From Hypomesus transpacificus (lineage: Eukaryota > Chordata > Actinopteri > Osmeriformes > Osmeridae): a stretch of 64,000 nucleotides of DNA. The notes beneath the pieces were generated by a model that was given only the letters and a program-made list of their open reading frames with translations, was not told the DNA's origin and searched no databases. Where the stretch lies: positions 770,460 through 834,459 of the forward strand of contig NC_061071.1 in assembly GCF_021917145.1 (NCBI RefSeq). The letters are read 5' to 3'. The position numbers were made by a program, and so were the translations under genes. The stretch's first letter is position 1, and each line of letters opens with the position of its first letter. Positions 38,461-57,286 of the stretch are shown piece by piece.

Positions 38461-38468
38461 TGACGTCA
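38461..38468. promoter_or_regulatory. Perfect CRE palindrome upstream of gulp1
   Basis: TGACGTCA is the full CREB/ATF consensus, set at the edge of a GC-richer island where the gulp1 first exon is inferred. The transcription start is not known. Confidence 0.5.
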
Positions 38469-40348
38469 GTCAATAAGCCTATCCTGCTGATACCAAACTG
38501 CAGTCATAAGTCCTATATGTGGATCGAGAATATTCTTTAACATATTAAAAATCGAAACATTCTTCAAAAGCAATATCATGGTGAAAGCTTAAAAGCAAGA
38601 AATAATCAACTTGTAGTTGATGGGTTTGATGCCCTGATATACTTTTTTTTACTGCAGTCAGGTTGCTTCAGATTGAAAAAGGAAGTCTCCTCAACACCTC
38701 CGGAGACAACACAAATAACTGTGTAGTTCACCAACTAAACTCTCCTATTTGTCAATGAATAGCTTGGTTCATAACATTCAGCTTCGACAAAATAGACTCC
38801 GGATTGAACCTTTCAAAGTGTTTCTGTGGGAGGGGAATCATTGTCAGTTGGGAGAAAAACTGCTAACATGAATCTTATGCTTGAATGTGCTGGAGGATGA
38901 CTGACATTCTTTGAAGGTAATACTTGACTTAACACTATCGTGCTGTGATACAAAGTCTGACCATGTGTAGAGATCAGCCTTAGTGTACCATTCAATTCCA
39001 AGCTGTCGTTAATCATACATAGACACTGATGATAGCAATTTCTGCTTCAATTTTGTCCTCCTGAAATGGCTTTTATTTAGATCAATGGGAAAATGTGCAG
39101 ATGCATCACCATTACAACAGAAAAGAGGGGCATACATTCGTGCAAAAACATTTCCACCCCTGAACATAAAATATGCTTTTTTAAATGACCCACATAGCTC
39201 AGTAAAAAAGCCGAGTGAAAGAGGTGTCGGTATGGCACATGTCACATTTTCAACATCTGAATGTTTGAATTCAGTGAATGTACTGTAATGAGGGTCAATC
39301 CCAGGTGTTACAATGGCCCCATCAAATCAAAGAAGAGCTGTAGGGTGGGTAAAACATAATCACACCAGGCTTTTCTTGGAAAACTATCAAACACTCACCT
39401 CTCTCAGTTTCATGTCCACCTGATATTATACCTAAATGTATGAAGCAGTAAGACATTAGGCCGGTTTTGCTACATAAGGGAACATTTGTTAGAAAAATAC
39501 TTTTTAATTAACTCCTATTAAAAAGTAGAAGAGGAGGAACATTCACCATGTATTGCTGCAATTTTGGAAGTAGGTAGGAAGTGTGGATCTGGTATATGTT
39601 GGCGTTAGGAATACATAAAAATGAAAAATGTTTTGGTGATCCATTTATCAAAAGCTCATCAGGAAAACAGATTTATGGTCAATGACTTTGAAAGTACACT
39701 GTAAATCATTTCTGTAGAAATGGTTTGAGTTCAGGGTTCTCTATGGGAGGGGTTGACATAATTTGTAAAATGTAAACCGTAAATTTATGTAATGCATATG
39801 AAATCAATAAACCTTCATTCAAATTGTATTCTTTAAAAAATATTCCACAAGCTTGCTACTCAACTTGATTTCATCAGAATAGCAATCATCAATCGTATGT
39901 TAATGCACACCTGATCAAAGACAGGAGAGAGGAGATTCTAGGTCTACACTAACATCAAGGTACCACACAATGTTGTTACAAGGACAGCTACATAAGTAAT
40001 AACATCAAGTTGTTACTTACATGTTTAAAGCAGTATTTTTTGATGAAAGCAAGAAGTTGTTTTATAAATAAACACCTTGATATGGATATGCTACGGACAA
40101 ACAACAAAATCACTGCATGCACGGTGTACACAGGATAAACTTTAGGCCTAGAGAGCTGATTTGGCTATTAAATGGGGTATGTGAAGTAATCATATCATAC
40201 AGTTATTTATCATTGTACTTAATTGTGTTTATATTTGTATATCGTTTGTGATCAGTCTCAGTATTATGAAACTCACCTTGCTGTGCTGTGATCAGATGCA
40301 CCGATCATTTAACATTGAGTGATTTGGGGTTGCACTGCAATTGGGATA

Positions 40349-40444
40349 CATAAACAAGTTATGATTGTTCAGTATCCACTGTTACATAGTTGTCAGGTAA
40401 CATAAACAAGTTATGATTGTTCAGTATCCATAGTTGTCAGGTAG
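40349..40444. repeat. Local tandem duplication (about 52 bp unit)
   Basis: The segment acataaacaagttatgattg through tcagtatcca and tagttgtcaggta occurs twice in a row. The first copy carries an extra ctgttaca-type insertion. A recent duplication with one small indel. Confidence 0.85.
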
Positions 40445-43400
40445 ATGGGTTTGATTGGACATGAGCACCCTACATACACACAACATAGACATGCACAGAA
40501 AACACGAGGACACAAACATACACAGTAAGGCACAGCATCTTTGAGCTCCTCAAAGTTTCAACAAAGACGTGCTCTTACTATATATTTTTTTGAATAACAG
40601 ACATACAAACATATAGTTATCTCAATTATTCCAAAACTGGGTGAATAAATCATGCTGATTAAAAGAGTGGCAGGCTCCACCCACATCAGTCACCCAGTCA
40701 CCTAATTTACCCATTTTCATTCATCAGAAACTCAATAGATCCACATTACTGAGATTTGCAAATGAGACATACCATCCATATTCATTGGCTCATGAAACAG
40801 TATGTTCTCAATTTGATAATCTCGAATAATCATCCTTTGGTTGTCTCTCCTGAAACAGTGGCAATGCAGTAGAAAAAGCTAAGTGCAGACTAAGTTTAAT
40901 ATAGATTCAAGCAATAAAGTTAATCCAATGATTGGCCAAAAGACAGATTGCAGTTCAATAGCAGATTGGCCAGTCAGTAACTCAGGTAGACCATGTTCCA
41001 ATGAATCAACTCAACCAGATGAAAGACTCTTTGCTTGATACCGTTTGCTGTCAACACACAGTAGTCTCTGACACTTATGTATACAGAAGCATCTTTGTCT
41101 TTACAATGCATGACTTTTTATGGCTCCAGCTCGACAGGGCATCTACAAATTGTGCTCCGTTACGACGCTAATGATACCATTAGAATTCAGCAGAGAGTGG
41201 GCACATTATCAACACTCCTTTTCATTATCCAGGCTGGACGTTTCCTCAGGGAGACATGTACTCTGGCATCCGTTTGGGGCTTGAAACAAGACAAATGCGT
41301 TTGAGGAGACTGAATTACAGGATGGATGGCACAGCTCTACCGACACAGAACGCTTATTGTAGGTTATTGGGTGTAATTATGAAAGAGACAAAGCTTCTGG
41401 TTTAATTAATGTTGACACTTCAGTCCTCTAAGAAATTACCAACATTCATGATCTGACAGGCACTTTTGTAAAGGAAAAAATAAACCTACCTTAGATTCTA
41501 AAGAATAGTCCACTGACTCTTTTTGCTGTACAAATGGTAGATTTCTCATTTCAAGTTTTAATAGAAAACCTTGCTGCCTTCAATTCACTTTAGCAGCCAA
41601 GTCAGTCATGCATGGAAAGGATCATCTTTCCCCTTAAACCTTTTTTTAATCTTCCCACTCACCACCCCTATTTCATTTTATCTGCAGCACAATTAAAATG
41701 TCAAACGTATTCCACCCATTTCAAAAGTTCATCTTGCACTGTAAGAGAACTTCATACTGGGAAAGGATATTGCGAGGTCTAAATTGAGGGCACAGCCGAG
41801 CATCTATCACTAACAGATGATTGAAAATGAATAACAAAAAGCAAAAACATGGCTTTTACTGACTTTTGGGGACTTTATCTCACTTATTCACACTCTATCT
41901 CACCCCCCAACCCATCTTCTCCACTGTCTTTCAGCACAGCCTCCTTGCTTCCCCTGTGCGCTACCTTAGATCTGCCCTCAAGCCTCCGACTTCCATCTAG
42001 TCTATTTTTCTGCCACTTGACACAACTGCAGGTACTGAACTACTTCTGTAAGCAGAGGCCTTGAAAAAGAAGGAAGTTATAGAGAAATGAGCTTCAAACT
42101 GTTTCTCATTCCCTCAACATTTACCAGTAGTTGGCATGAAAGCCAGTGAGGGGGAGTTTGCTCTAGAAACGGTTGAACTGGTCATTTATCATAAGCCCAT
42201 GTGTGTATTGTGTGCACTGTGAGAAGAGAAGGTGTTGGAGATTGTGGCCAAATAAGACATTTCTCATTCCGCCAATGTTGAAATAGACCTTATCCACCTC
42301 TCCAGTTATATGAGTGATAGCGTTTATTATGGCAAGTGTGTAATAGCCTTTTCCATTGATGTTCCTTGAATAAAAACAGAACAAAATGCAAGAAAATATC
42401 AGCATGAAGTAGTACAAGACTTCAAGGTACAGCCATGGAGGAAACCAACATGTTTATGTGCCTGCATGTCATGTTTTGCAGGTCTCTGCAATAATTCAAG
42501 GATTCATTGCAGCCCAGCCTCTCAGAATCTTTTACACTCGTGTTGAATTTCAAACGACCAAACATTACTTTGTATACACACTAACAGCAAATAGTTGTAG
42601 AGTAAAAGCCCCTGCACACCTTGTCCAAAAAAAGCAGAATATCCAAGAGGTGTATTTGAACACCTGGTGGGTTCCATCAGCTTTGTCCTGGTCTTTTTCA
42701 AAATAGTAATTTGGTGTTTTTTTGAAAAGCTAAATTTACTGCAGAAGTTCTTCATGACTCAGAGATAATCGGTTTGGTGAGAAACACTAAACAATTTGAG
42801 AACACTTTCTAGAATGTTTTTTTACGAAACTGGGACATCTGTTGGAAAGGGTTGTTGAGTAGGAGATCGTAGTCTGCACACGTCTCCCCTTCCTCTGTTC
42901 CATAAGTAAGACCCACAGCAGAACAATAAAGCTGATGGATTCACAGCTCCGAACCAGACTTTTATAAAGCAGCAGACTGGCAGCATCACTCAACCACCCC
43001 CCCCACCCCCACCCCAGCCTTAAGTCTAGGCCTAGCATTGCACTGTGCTACATCTTCTGTTGCGTAAATTAAATACGCTGAAAAGGCTTAAGGAGGGAGA
43101 AAAGACGTAAATTATCAAACTGCACTAAAGTATTAGCAACAAAGAAGCAGAGTCCAATTGACTACAGTTAGGTAGCACTATGCAATTGTAGTATATTACT
43201 ATAGCAACTATTGTCCACGCTGAATTATTTTGCTTTTATGGTATTTATGATAAAAAAAGTTTAAGAAAAGCTTTTAGACAGCTCTTGTCTTCTTTTGCAG
43301 ACGAAAAGAAAATAGGATCACTCCAAGAGTCTTCATAATGCAATGCTCTTATATGTGAGCTTTCAGAGAGTCAGGTCGGATATCATCCAATCATTGTGTG

Positions 43401-45204
43401 TCTCTCTAAGCCACTATCCTGTGGAAGGCGTAATCACTGGTCAACAAAATGCAGCACCTATTACTGAGGTATTAAGGAACACTTAATAAAAAGAGTTCTC
43501 CACAACTGATGTTTGTTCTGTGAAATGGGTTGATACTTATTTTCTATTGCCATGGCTACATTATGTTCTGGAGGCAACTAAAAGCTCATTGTAACTTCTG
43601 CACTTTAGGCAGTATTGTGTTTCTAGTTTATTATCTCCTCTATATAGTAGTACAGTAGTAGTATTACTACTATAGAGTAGTAGAATAAAAAACGCACACT
43701 AGTGAATGAAAAAAACATCATACTGAATGCAAGTTTTAAAACATGATAATTGCATGGTCTAAAAACTGTGTGCAGAATTCTTCTGGATAGTAGAGATGGC
43801 GTATTTTAGTCAGTCCATCATTGAAGTGCAGATCAAGTTAACCAAAACTTATTTAATGAATGGGTGGCTTAACCTTCCCTATCACCTGAGCAAATCTTGC
43901 TAATTTAAAATTGTTAGAGCCATAGTTTTAGTAACTTTGCCTAGCCTAGTCCTAACAGTTGTTAAGGTTGGTCCTTTGGACATTAATCTAATATTGTTTA
44001 GAACCACAGTAGTGTGCACAGTGTGCAATTGATGCATCTAATTGCAACCTTCACAACTAGCATTGCCTTTCTATAATCACAAAAATACCTTGGGGCAAAA
44101 CCTTTCAACATGAATACTTTGTCTCTGAAGACTGGAGGAAAATATGCCTAAAGTACTGTATGATTACATTAGTGTACTGGTAGCTTTTTGTCAAGCTAAT
44201 CTGAAAGGTCCAACTCTAGAAAGTCCATTTTTGGCACTGACCTTCATGTTCCAGTTAAAGATGTTGGTCTTGACTGTCTAGCCATAGTGAAGTCCTTGTT
44301 CAATATTTCCATCGTCTGCATTATATAATATGCAAAACACAGCAATGAGCATAGACTCTGGGTTGATTGATAGTCTTCCAGTTAGATCATTAGTTACATG
44401 ACTATGTATTCCATCATAGGTAATGCTCTGGTCTCTGATTCTAAACACGGGAACTTAGTTGATTGGAATATTGTGCTCACTCCAAAGTCATGCAATTTCG
44501 TAAAGTGCATCATGCATGTTTTGTTATGCATGTTCGAACTGGCGGCTATATTTAGGCTTAGAGGTAGAGTTTTCATTCTTTGTTTCCCAGGTCCTCGACA
44601 AATCTTGCTATGATGGCCTTTGGTGTCTAACCCGTTACTGATTTATGTGAAAGCCTTCTTCTGATCACGCCTTGCAACTGAGGGGAGTAGATGAGATGTT
44701 GGAAGGAGAGCTGGAGGAAAGGGGGGTATGTCTACGCTCGCTCAAGGATTGCACGCCGCTCATGATATTAAAAAGAATCAGCTCCTCCACACTTGTCTTT
44801 TGTTCTCCTCCCTCTTCGCTCTCAACCTCTCTTCCATAAGGAACTGCTAATAGTATTGTAAGTGACAGGTTTGGTCGATGCACCAGTGATCCTAGAGCAC
44901 ATTTTACTAGTCTCTCAACACAGCCTAGCATTGATTCTCCCAGCAGAACTGTCTACTATCGACAGGTAAGACTTCCACTGTAAGTGATTCACTACTAAAG
45001 TCTCCCTGTGCAGACAGTTGGCCTGTCCATGAATAAGTAATATGTTCTGTTTCCTTCAATATGGAGCAGGGACCTGGCTTAATCCTGCCACCTCAGGCCT
45101 CTTGTACTTATTCTGTGACTTGCTGAAGACATCTTGCCGGTTTCTGTATTTGGTGATACTTTTATCTCACAGAAAATGTACTGTTTTCTGTAGTTTTCAA
45201 CTAT

Positions 45205-45292
45205 TTAACCCTTGTGCTGCCTTCGGGTCACTGTGAACCACTGTCGTGGTGCAAAAGGTGGGACACAATGACCAAAGGCAGCACAAGGTTAA
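45205..45292. mobile_element. 88-bp MITE flanked by TTAA (piggyBac-like)
   Basis: The element begins TTAACCCTTGTGCTGCCTT and its other end, on the opposite strand, reads TTAACCTTGTGCTGCCTTTG, giving terminal inverted repeats of about 20 bp directly inside TTAA. TTAA target sites typify piggyBac-superfamily elements. There is no coding capacity, so it would depend on a transposase elsewhere. Confidence 0.7.
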
Positions 45293-46624
45293 TGAATATG
45301 AATACTTTTGGTGTTCCATTCTTAGGATTGTTAATCAAGCTCCCTAGTATGAATCCCTGGTACAGAAAAATGTTTCAACTTTAATAGATATCACAGAGCT
45401 CAGCTTTGGTTAGATCATGTCAAGTCTAGTTATACAGAACATGTTATTAATTCAAGGCTTATTCCACCAAACTTTGGTGACAGGTGGAAGTCAGAGGAGA
45501 ACAGTTGAACAGTGACCTTCTATATGTTTTCAGGTTGCCCTACCATTCAAGGTGAGCATGCTTTTGCTGTAGCTCTGAATGATTGACAGCTCTGGACTGA
45601 AATGTACTTTCCTAAGGGACCCAGTGGAAGAGCTATAAAAAGAAGTGTTTCTAGCTAGCTAGTGTTTAGCTTTTTTTGTAGTTTATTTGGTTTAAAGGTT
45701 CCACTCTCCCACGACTTAGGAAGGAAACTATAAGGTGACTAAACAAAAAGGTACATTTTTTAGCCGCAGGTCAGTCAAAAAGCAAGTGTCATTTTCTATG
45801 TGTTTTCTAATGACTGGCAGGGCTGCACTAACTTTGAGCAGTATTGAGTTTATGTACCTGTGATACCATCACAATGTATGTTGTGAATATACAGTCAGGT
45901 TGATTTATTTTTTCATCATAATTCTTTGTGCCATCAAAGCAGTGAGCGAAGACATTAAGAATACAAAGCCTTAATCCTGTGATTGAAACTACTTATTCTT
46001 CCATTTAGGATATAAATTATCTTCACTTTAAAAACATTAAAGGAGGGCATTACAAACGGTCTCCTCTCAGTAAGTGTTATAACACCATGTTTGTAAAATC
46101 ATAAGATGGTAATTCCGTTATGATTCGAAATTCCACTTTAAAATCACTCGCAACCCTTTTCATGTATAGCTAAACTAGGTTCTTTGCTGCCCTCTTCAGG
46201 AATATATTTGGTATCTAAAGTAAAACATTTCTGACAGGTCTTTAGATAGGGTTAGTTTGTTATAATTGAGTGTACAGTTTGCAGACCTAGGTTTGTTCAT
46301 TGTGTGATTCATATCGTTTCAAAACCTCAACCGCTCAATAATAAATGGAGAAATGTGGGAAAGCAAGTCATTATAGCTCCAATCTGTAACGTGGAACTGT
46401 GAGTCAAAACTTTTAAACAAACATAATAAAAAGACAGAAGTCCTATTTAACCAAATGTGTTGACCTGTTATGAGCAAGGTTCAATGTTTGTTAACGGATT
46501 CGCGTATTCTTGAAATAGAAGTTAGGTCAAACATTTTGGGGAGGTCTAACAGATACAGTACCAGACGAAAAATCCATGATGTAACAGGATGCTGGGCTGG
46601 ATCATTTTCAACAGGACAGCTCAC

Positions 46625-46779
46625 TCCGGCCTCTTGCATACGGTAGCTCACTTTGAGTTCAAGTCAGTAGATAGTGGATAGTCAACTCTCAGCGAACGCA
46701 CACGGATCATAACTCCGCTCGGGGCTCATTATCGATTAAGGGGGACTTTCTGAATTGAGTTATTCACATTATCGGCAAG
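46625..46779 (+). other. calcrl: calcrl non-coding first exon (inferred)
   Basis: A donor (gcaag|GTAAGAT) at 46779/46780 ends a block with higher GC and CpG content (cgaacgcacacgg, ccgctcgggg). It would splice to the exon at 48618. The 5' limit is not determined. Confidence 0.5.
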
Positions 46780-48394
46780 GTAAGATGCAATACGGTTATT
46801 TTACGAATTTGCCTGAATGAACACCTTATGATCAACCATTTGAAAGTTGTGTTAAATAAGGACAGATTGGACTAACGTTTTAACACTATATTGAGAGACT
46901 CTCAAGAGAGTAGACAAATTGCCAATTCGATCACAATTTAAACGTGCCCAAGAGTTATAGTCCCCTGCAGTAGACAACAGACATGCAGTCTCAGTGTGTG
47001 CCAAGGTGCTATATCCTGTTGTATGTGTTATCTCCAGTGTTATGTAAGAGAGCATTTTAAGGAAAATGTAGAAGACATTCATGGTCTTGTTTTGGACATT
47101 GGTCATAGTATAGAAAGAGAGAAAAGGCCATTCAAAAGAACTTTAATTTTTTAAATTCTCACAACACAAAGTGCATTTGTGACATTTTATCAATAGTTTT
47201 GAAGATATTCTTAAGGACACCATGTTTGTCAGGAAGTCTGAAATATTTTTGGAACCAGAACTGGACCATGCATAGAATCACCATGTGTTTCTCATGCTTC
47301 TCTACTCAGGATTTGAATATCTCCATACATGAGTTAGGTTTGATTGTCTTACCAGACAGTTCATGAAACCAAATGTCCAGTTTAACTTTGTTTCTCTTCG
47401 ATGTGAAATACTTTATTATTTGCTTTGTCATTGGGATTCACTGTTAACCCAATTGACTACTATTCACTTGCACACAACATATGATACTGTATAGTAATAC
47501 ATTAAGGTAGTTAATGGCGGTTTGGATTCAGGAGATTCTGTTAAAGTTTAGCAAGGAATTTCATAATTCATAATTGAGAAACCTTTGGGCCTACTTATTT
47601 GGACTATACTAAAGACATATTTTATTTTGTTTAACATTGCGAGAATACCTGATGATGCCATTTCTATACTGCAACTTAAAAGCAAACTTAATTTTACATA
47701 ATGGCAACATTTGTATAAAGTAAGGTGTGCCAACAGTACGTTAAAAAGTGTTGGGTAAAGATATTTTGTCACATTCACAATAAACAGCGCAAACGTCTCT
47801 ATCCTCTGATCAAGGATGTAATTTTTTCTCCTTTGAGAGATAAAGGGTCTCAGGCAAGGGAGAAACTTGGGTACGTTTCCAGGGGTGTGTTCAAGAACAC
47901 ATTATTTACAAATGTTGTCGCAGCTGACACAGTTTTGCTGAGATTCTGTAGTGTGGGGTTGAGGGTAGAGCACTGCACTAAAGAATCAAAGAAGAAAAGG
48001 CAAAAAATGGTGGGATATGAGTGAGAACTGGAAGAAAGTACGAAAAAGGAAGGAACAGACTGATGCCAGCGTTCCCTCCCATTAGCTAAACAAAGATGAA
48101 AACCTGCAATGTGCTGGAAAGACTCACCTTGAGACACAGAGAACTCCAACTGGGTTCTTTTCACTAGGAATGTTAGGGGTGTCCCGGTCTGTGTACCTTC
48201 TCTGTTTAGCCCTTAGGATCCGGCATCTCTCCCACTCCCTTATCAGTTGGCCCAGGAAGAGTAAAGGTTATCATGGTCAGGCTTGTTATTATTCTGCCGT
48301 TGAAACACAGAACAGTTTTTTCTCTCTCCTAAACTGTCAATGCTGTGGGTTTTGTCATAGTTCACACAGCGTGAGTGAACTAATTGAGACTTGG

Positions 48395-48470
48395 AGGTAA
48401 CCAGGTTGGAGACCCTACTGGCGTGCCCTTGAGCAAGGCACATAAGCCCCTAAGCAGACTGTATTGAAAA
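48395..48470. repeat. Dispersed teleost repeat fragment in a calcrl intron
   Basis: The stretch cgtgcccttgagcaaggcac followed by ataagcccctaa resembles a motif repeated across many teleost genomes. Family not determined. Confidence 0.45.
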
Positions 48471-48649
48471 AAAAACATTAAAAAAGAACCATGCTGAAAC
48501 CTGATTCGTTTTCCCATTTGAGTGCAGCATGTGTTTTAGTTGAGTGAGTTAAGGATAGGACAGAAATACTCCTATTTTAAATGATATAACCTATGATGTT
48601 TTCTCATATTTTCACAGAGACTAAGTAATTAACAGAAAACAAACCCAGA

Positions 48650-53234
<4,585 letters not shown>

Positions 53235-54520
53235 GGGCATGTCCCACAGAGCCATCAGGAGCTGGGGAAAGGATAGAGTCAGGTTTCTCGAATCTTTTGG
53301 TTTACTGTGGCCATTAGTCCATTCCAAAGACTTGGTTTCACCAAGACTTACAAACCAATTAATACCTTCAGCATGCATGGAACCTGCCTTTCTAGAGGGG
53401 ACTTCCTTCCACTGTTCATCTACCTTGTGACTGGCACTTCAGTCGACAGTATAACCCTACAAAGTAAGGGAAAGGGTCTACCTGCAAATGTATATGGCAT
53501 TAGCTTTTTATCCTAAGGACAATACAATCTGTTCATGTGCAATAGACGCTTTGATTGCTGAATTAAAGACTGATCAAGCCCAAGAGGTATAAGACTAAAA
53601 GGTGGTTCGCATTCAAGTTTAGCAGAAAAACTATTCTGGGCTAAATTACATAGAAAGGAATCCTACAGAACCTTAGGCACTGAAGTTATAACTTGTTACA
53701 GACACTTTCTATGAAAAGAACCACACCGTTCTACTGATTGAACCACACAATGGGCGTTCTTCCTTATGCTGGAGCTTTAAACCAGGCTCCCAATGTGTAA
53801 TTTTCTGTCTGGTACATGAAATGAACCCACTTTAAGTCGTTAAAGTGTATTGAATAGGTGTCTGTGTAAGTTGCTTCAAGTCCAAATGCTGGAGAGAATT
53901 CTGCTCACAGACAAGCAGTTTATATGAGTGAGGGAAAAAGTTGAAAAGAGAAGTAAAAAACATGTAAATAATGTGTGTATAATTCAATGTTTGTTATTTT
54001 AAATATATCTATAAAATTATATTCGATAATTATCATTACTGTATGCCCAACTGGTATTTAAGTGATTTGTACTGTCAAATTAATTTGTTGCATTTGTTTC
54101 TTTGCATCTGCGTTTCCATGTTTACTTGATCAGTCATGGTTAGGACTGACGTGTCTCGGGTGGTGTTCAAAAACATTTTCATTTGATATCAGATATCAGC
54201 CATGATGTGTGAAGTATATTTTGATGTCAGTACTTAGGATTTTATACTCATATTAGAATATATTTTTCTCTTGACACACAGCCGTTGGCTCAGGATTTAA
54301 AGGGTCTAGTTATTGAGACTGGCATAAACGTTGAGCGTTATGTTTTTGGTGAACTACACAATGTATGGTAAATGTATTGAATGTAATTTTAGTGGGAGTT
54401 GATGAAGTTGTGTAAAATTAATAATAATCAAAAATCATTAGTAAACTATACTTTGAAGCAGCCTATTGTGTGTTTGCAAGTTATATTTCTGTAAAATAAA
54501 GTCTATGAAGTCCTACCTTT
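53235..54520 (+). other. calcrl: calcrl 3' UTR
   Basis: AT-rich, without coding signal, ending near AATAAA at 54495-54500. Confidence 0.55.
54495..54500 (+). terminator. calcrl: calcrl poly(A) signal (candidate)
   Basis: AATAAA about 1.26 kb after the stop, followed by a T-rich stretch. Confidence 0.5.
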
Positions 54521-55116
54521 GCTTAACGTGGTTAGATTTGTCACATGATATTTAGTAGACAGTAGCCTTTCTCACCCATGGTCGTTGGGGCCCACTGCTC
54601 TGCATGGTTTAGATGTTTTCCTCTTCTAACACATCTAATTCAAATGAACGGGTCGTCAGGCTTCTACAGAGCTGGAAACATTTTAATCAGGTGTGTTGGA
54701 GAATTTTAGAATTCATCTAAAACTTAGGAATCTAAAGCAAATGATGAAGGAATGTGGGCCCAGAGGAAGCGTTGAGAGACGTTGGTATACCGTAGTTACT
54801 GATGCTACTATGGATTTCCAGTGTTGGGATTTAGCCTGAAGTCCAACAGGATGTCTGACATCCTGGCACTTCTATATCACAACCCCGGCCTCACCGCCTT
54901 AAATACTGAATGCAACAGGAACGGCACGCTAAACGAATTGCAGTAAATGGACAGTTACACGGGGATGCGGACAGAAATGACAGAGAAAAGCGAACCTGAT
55001 GAAAATGAATCTGAGTGACAGACACAGTTTACCACTGTGCATCTACAGTGCATGCACATGCATTCTGAACTGGGAATCCAAACAGAGTTCATTGCTGCAA
55101 TGCATTGTGCACTGCG

Positions 55117-55169
55117 CTGTCCAACTGTCCAGCTGTCCAACTGTCCAGCTGTCCAGCTGTCCAGCTGTC
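55117..55169. repeat. 8-bp minisatellite CTGTCCAR, about 6.6 copies
   Basis: Units ctgtccaa and ctgtccag alternate and then run as ctgtccag. The array is nearly perfect and all frames through it remain open, which explains the long open frames seen there. Confidence 0.9.
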
Positions 55170-57271
55170 GAGGAAGGTGTGACATGTCTGTACTCATGGT
55201 TCTGCGTCTTTGCATGCCCTGACATTTTTTTTTATTCAAGCAGGAAATGTTTTACCAAATATTTTGTTTGTGAGGTTCCATTTGAACTATATTTCTTCCA
55301 AGCATAGCTATATATTATTACCAGTAACTGTATAGCATATATTGGACCCAGATGTGTTCCCATCTAATTAATCTCTTCTGCAGCCTCTCTGTCCAACAAT
55401 TCAAGTGTTACAAGCGTGTTGATTCAAAGGCGAAGTTTTGAATCGTTTCCACCAAATACAACCTCAATTATCTTCAAAACAACACACGATGGGAAAACAC
55501 GTACAAGCCGTAGTGCAACATAATGATTTCATCAAGGCTTTTGAAAATCCAATAAATATTCAGCTGTGTTTGTTCAAATCACAAAAGTGGACTTTGAGAA
55601 GTTCTTACTAATTACGTGCCCTGAGGGATAACCTCCTGGTTAGCACATCTGTTTTGCTTTCTGTTAAAAAATACAGTATGGCCTTTCTCCCTCAAAGGGA
55701 ACAGTACCAAAAGCTGTGTTACTAGATGTTTCTTTTCCATATTGGAAATATGATAATATGATTGAAAGACAACACTTCCCATGGCCTTGTCATCTCAGAA
55801 TCTTGAGATTGTTTGACATTCTTTCAAATTTGGGGTTTGGAACCAGTATTGTGTTGTTGATTTGTTTGTCACATGATCAGAGGACACACTTCCTCTTTGT
55901 GACAGATTGTTGACACTTGCTTGCCCTTTTTCTCTGTCAACTTCAAGTTCAGTGAGAACGTTCTAGTCAACTTTGAAAGGCTAAAACCACATACAATATT
56001 CTGAATGCAGAATGAGTTTGACCTTCTTACAGGGCTCGTCTCTTTGGCATGTAAAGCAAAACAACACAAACAACAACATCAAATCAACCGCTTTCCGCTT
56101 GGGTTTTGTTTTAGTCCCTAATGGAAATGTGAGCCGTGCACACAACACAGAGAAACTTCCTGTTTCTAAGAATACGTTGCCACTGAACTTTTGATCCGTT
56201 TGCTTTTGTGTACACAGTCACAAACAGTTCCACTTAGTCTCATGACCACCAAGAACTCCACAGTGTTACCTCTCACACCGGGTGTACTCTGGCCTTGGGT
56301 CAACTCTCCACTAACCACAGTGACCCCACAACCTGGCCATTCCAGCACAGCTTAGTTCACCAAGGCAATGTCATCTGTCTATTGATTTACCGTGGATCTA
56401 GTCATTTGTAGGCTCAGGCAATCAGTCGACAGCTTTGGTACAGTGGCCCATAACACTGCCATTCTGTATAGCTTATACTGCCATTCTGTACAACTTTGAG
56501 TCTGTGGATTGGAGAGCACTCCACACAGCAGTATCAATAAGTTTGTGATGGGATTTTTCACGACAGTTACAAGCTGTCGTTGCAAGCCATTTTGAGTTTA
56601 TGTGATTATTCACTGTTAAACATCCACCAGCGACCTATCTGTCATAGATGACAGAGTTACATGTTACAATGTTAACCATGTTACCTACACTCAGTTCCGT
56701 ATAATGACAAACGCAGCAATATCTTACAGTATTAGAAAGGTGATGGGCATAGATTTATTTTCTCAACCAGTAATATGTTCTACTTTCTGTCGAAACTGGA
56801 ACAGGATGAAGGGCTTTCGGTTAAATACTGGAAGGAAATATGGAAGCAGACAGGGACAGTGTATAGTGACAGCATGAACCAAGGGACTCAGCATGGGCAA
56901 CTTTACTTTCTTATTCTAATCTTGCTACCTTTTGTATTATAAAGCTACAACAATCTGTCAACAAGGGAGAGGTGTACATATACTCTCTCGTGTATTATGT
57001 ACATTTTTTATAAATAAAGTTTTAGTAAATGTTACCAGATACAGACCTTCTCAGTCAGTAAGCCATAATAACAACAACACCAATAGCCCAATCACGCCTG
57101 AAGTGTTTTGCAATAGCAAAGGTCAATCCGTCATGACTTGCCAGACTCTCATATATCCAGTTTGTATCAGTCTCTAGGCAAGAGAGGAGCCAGGGGTCAG
57201 ATAGCCCTGAAAGGGTCTCCTCTCAGTGGAAAACTCAAAAACATTCCAGAACTATCTTCTGGAAAAGATTT

Positions 57272-57286
57272 TGGGGGGGGGGGGGG
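57272..57286. repeat. Poly(G) run
   Basis: About 15 consecutive G in intergenic DNA. Confidence 0.85.

Larger units (their letters stand above)
38470..46600. other. Intergenic DNA between divergent gulp1 and calcrl
   Basis: About 8 kb without a supported gene. It contains a 52-bp local duplication (40349-40444), a TTAA-flanked MITE (45205-45292), a C-rich run near 42997 and many short open frames with no domain. I searched by eye for a Kunitz-type tfpi gene, expected from the human order, and found none. Confidence 0.5.

Noticed and set aside
38470..46600. Search for tfpi (Kunitz domains) between gulp1 and calcrl
   Set aside because: No stretch with Kunitz cysteine spacing was seen on either strand; absence is judged by eye only.
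54955..55307. Several overlapping frames on both strands
   Set aside because: All pass through the 8-bp minisatellite, which keeps frames open; no protein evidence.
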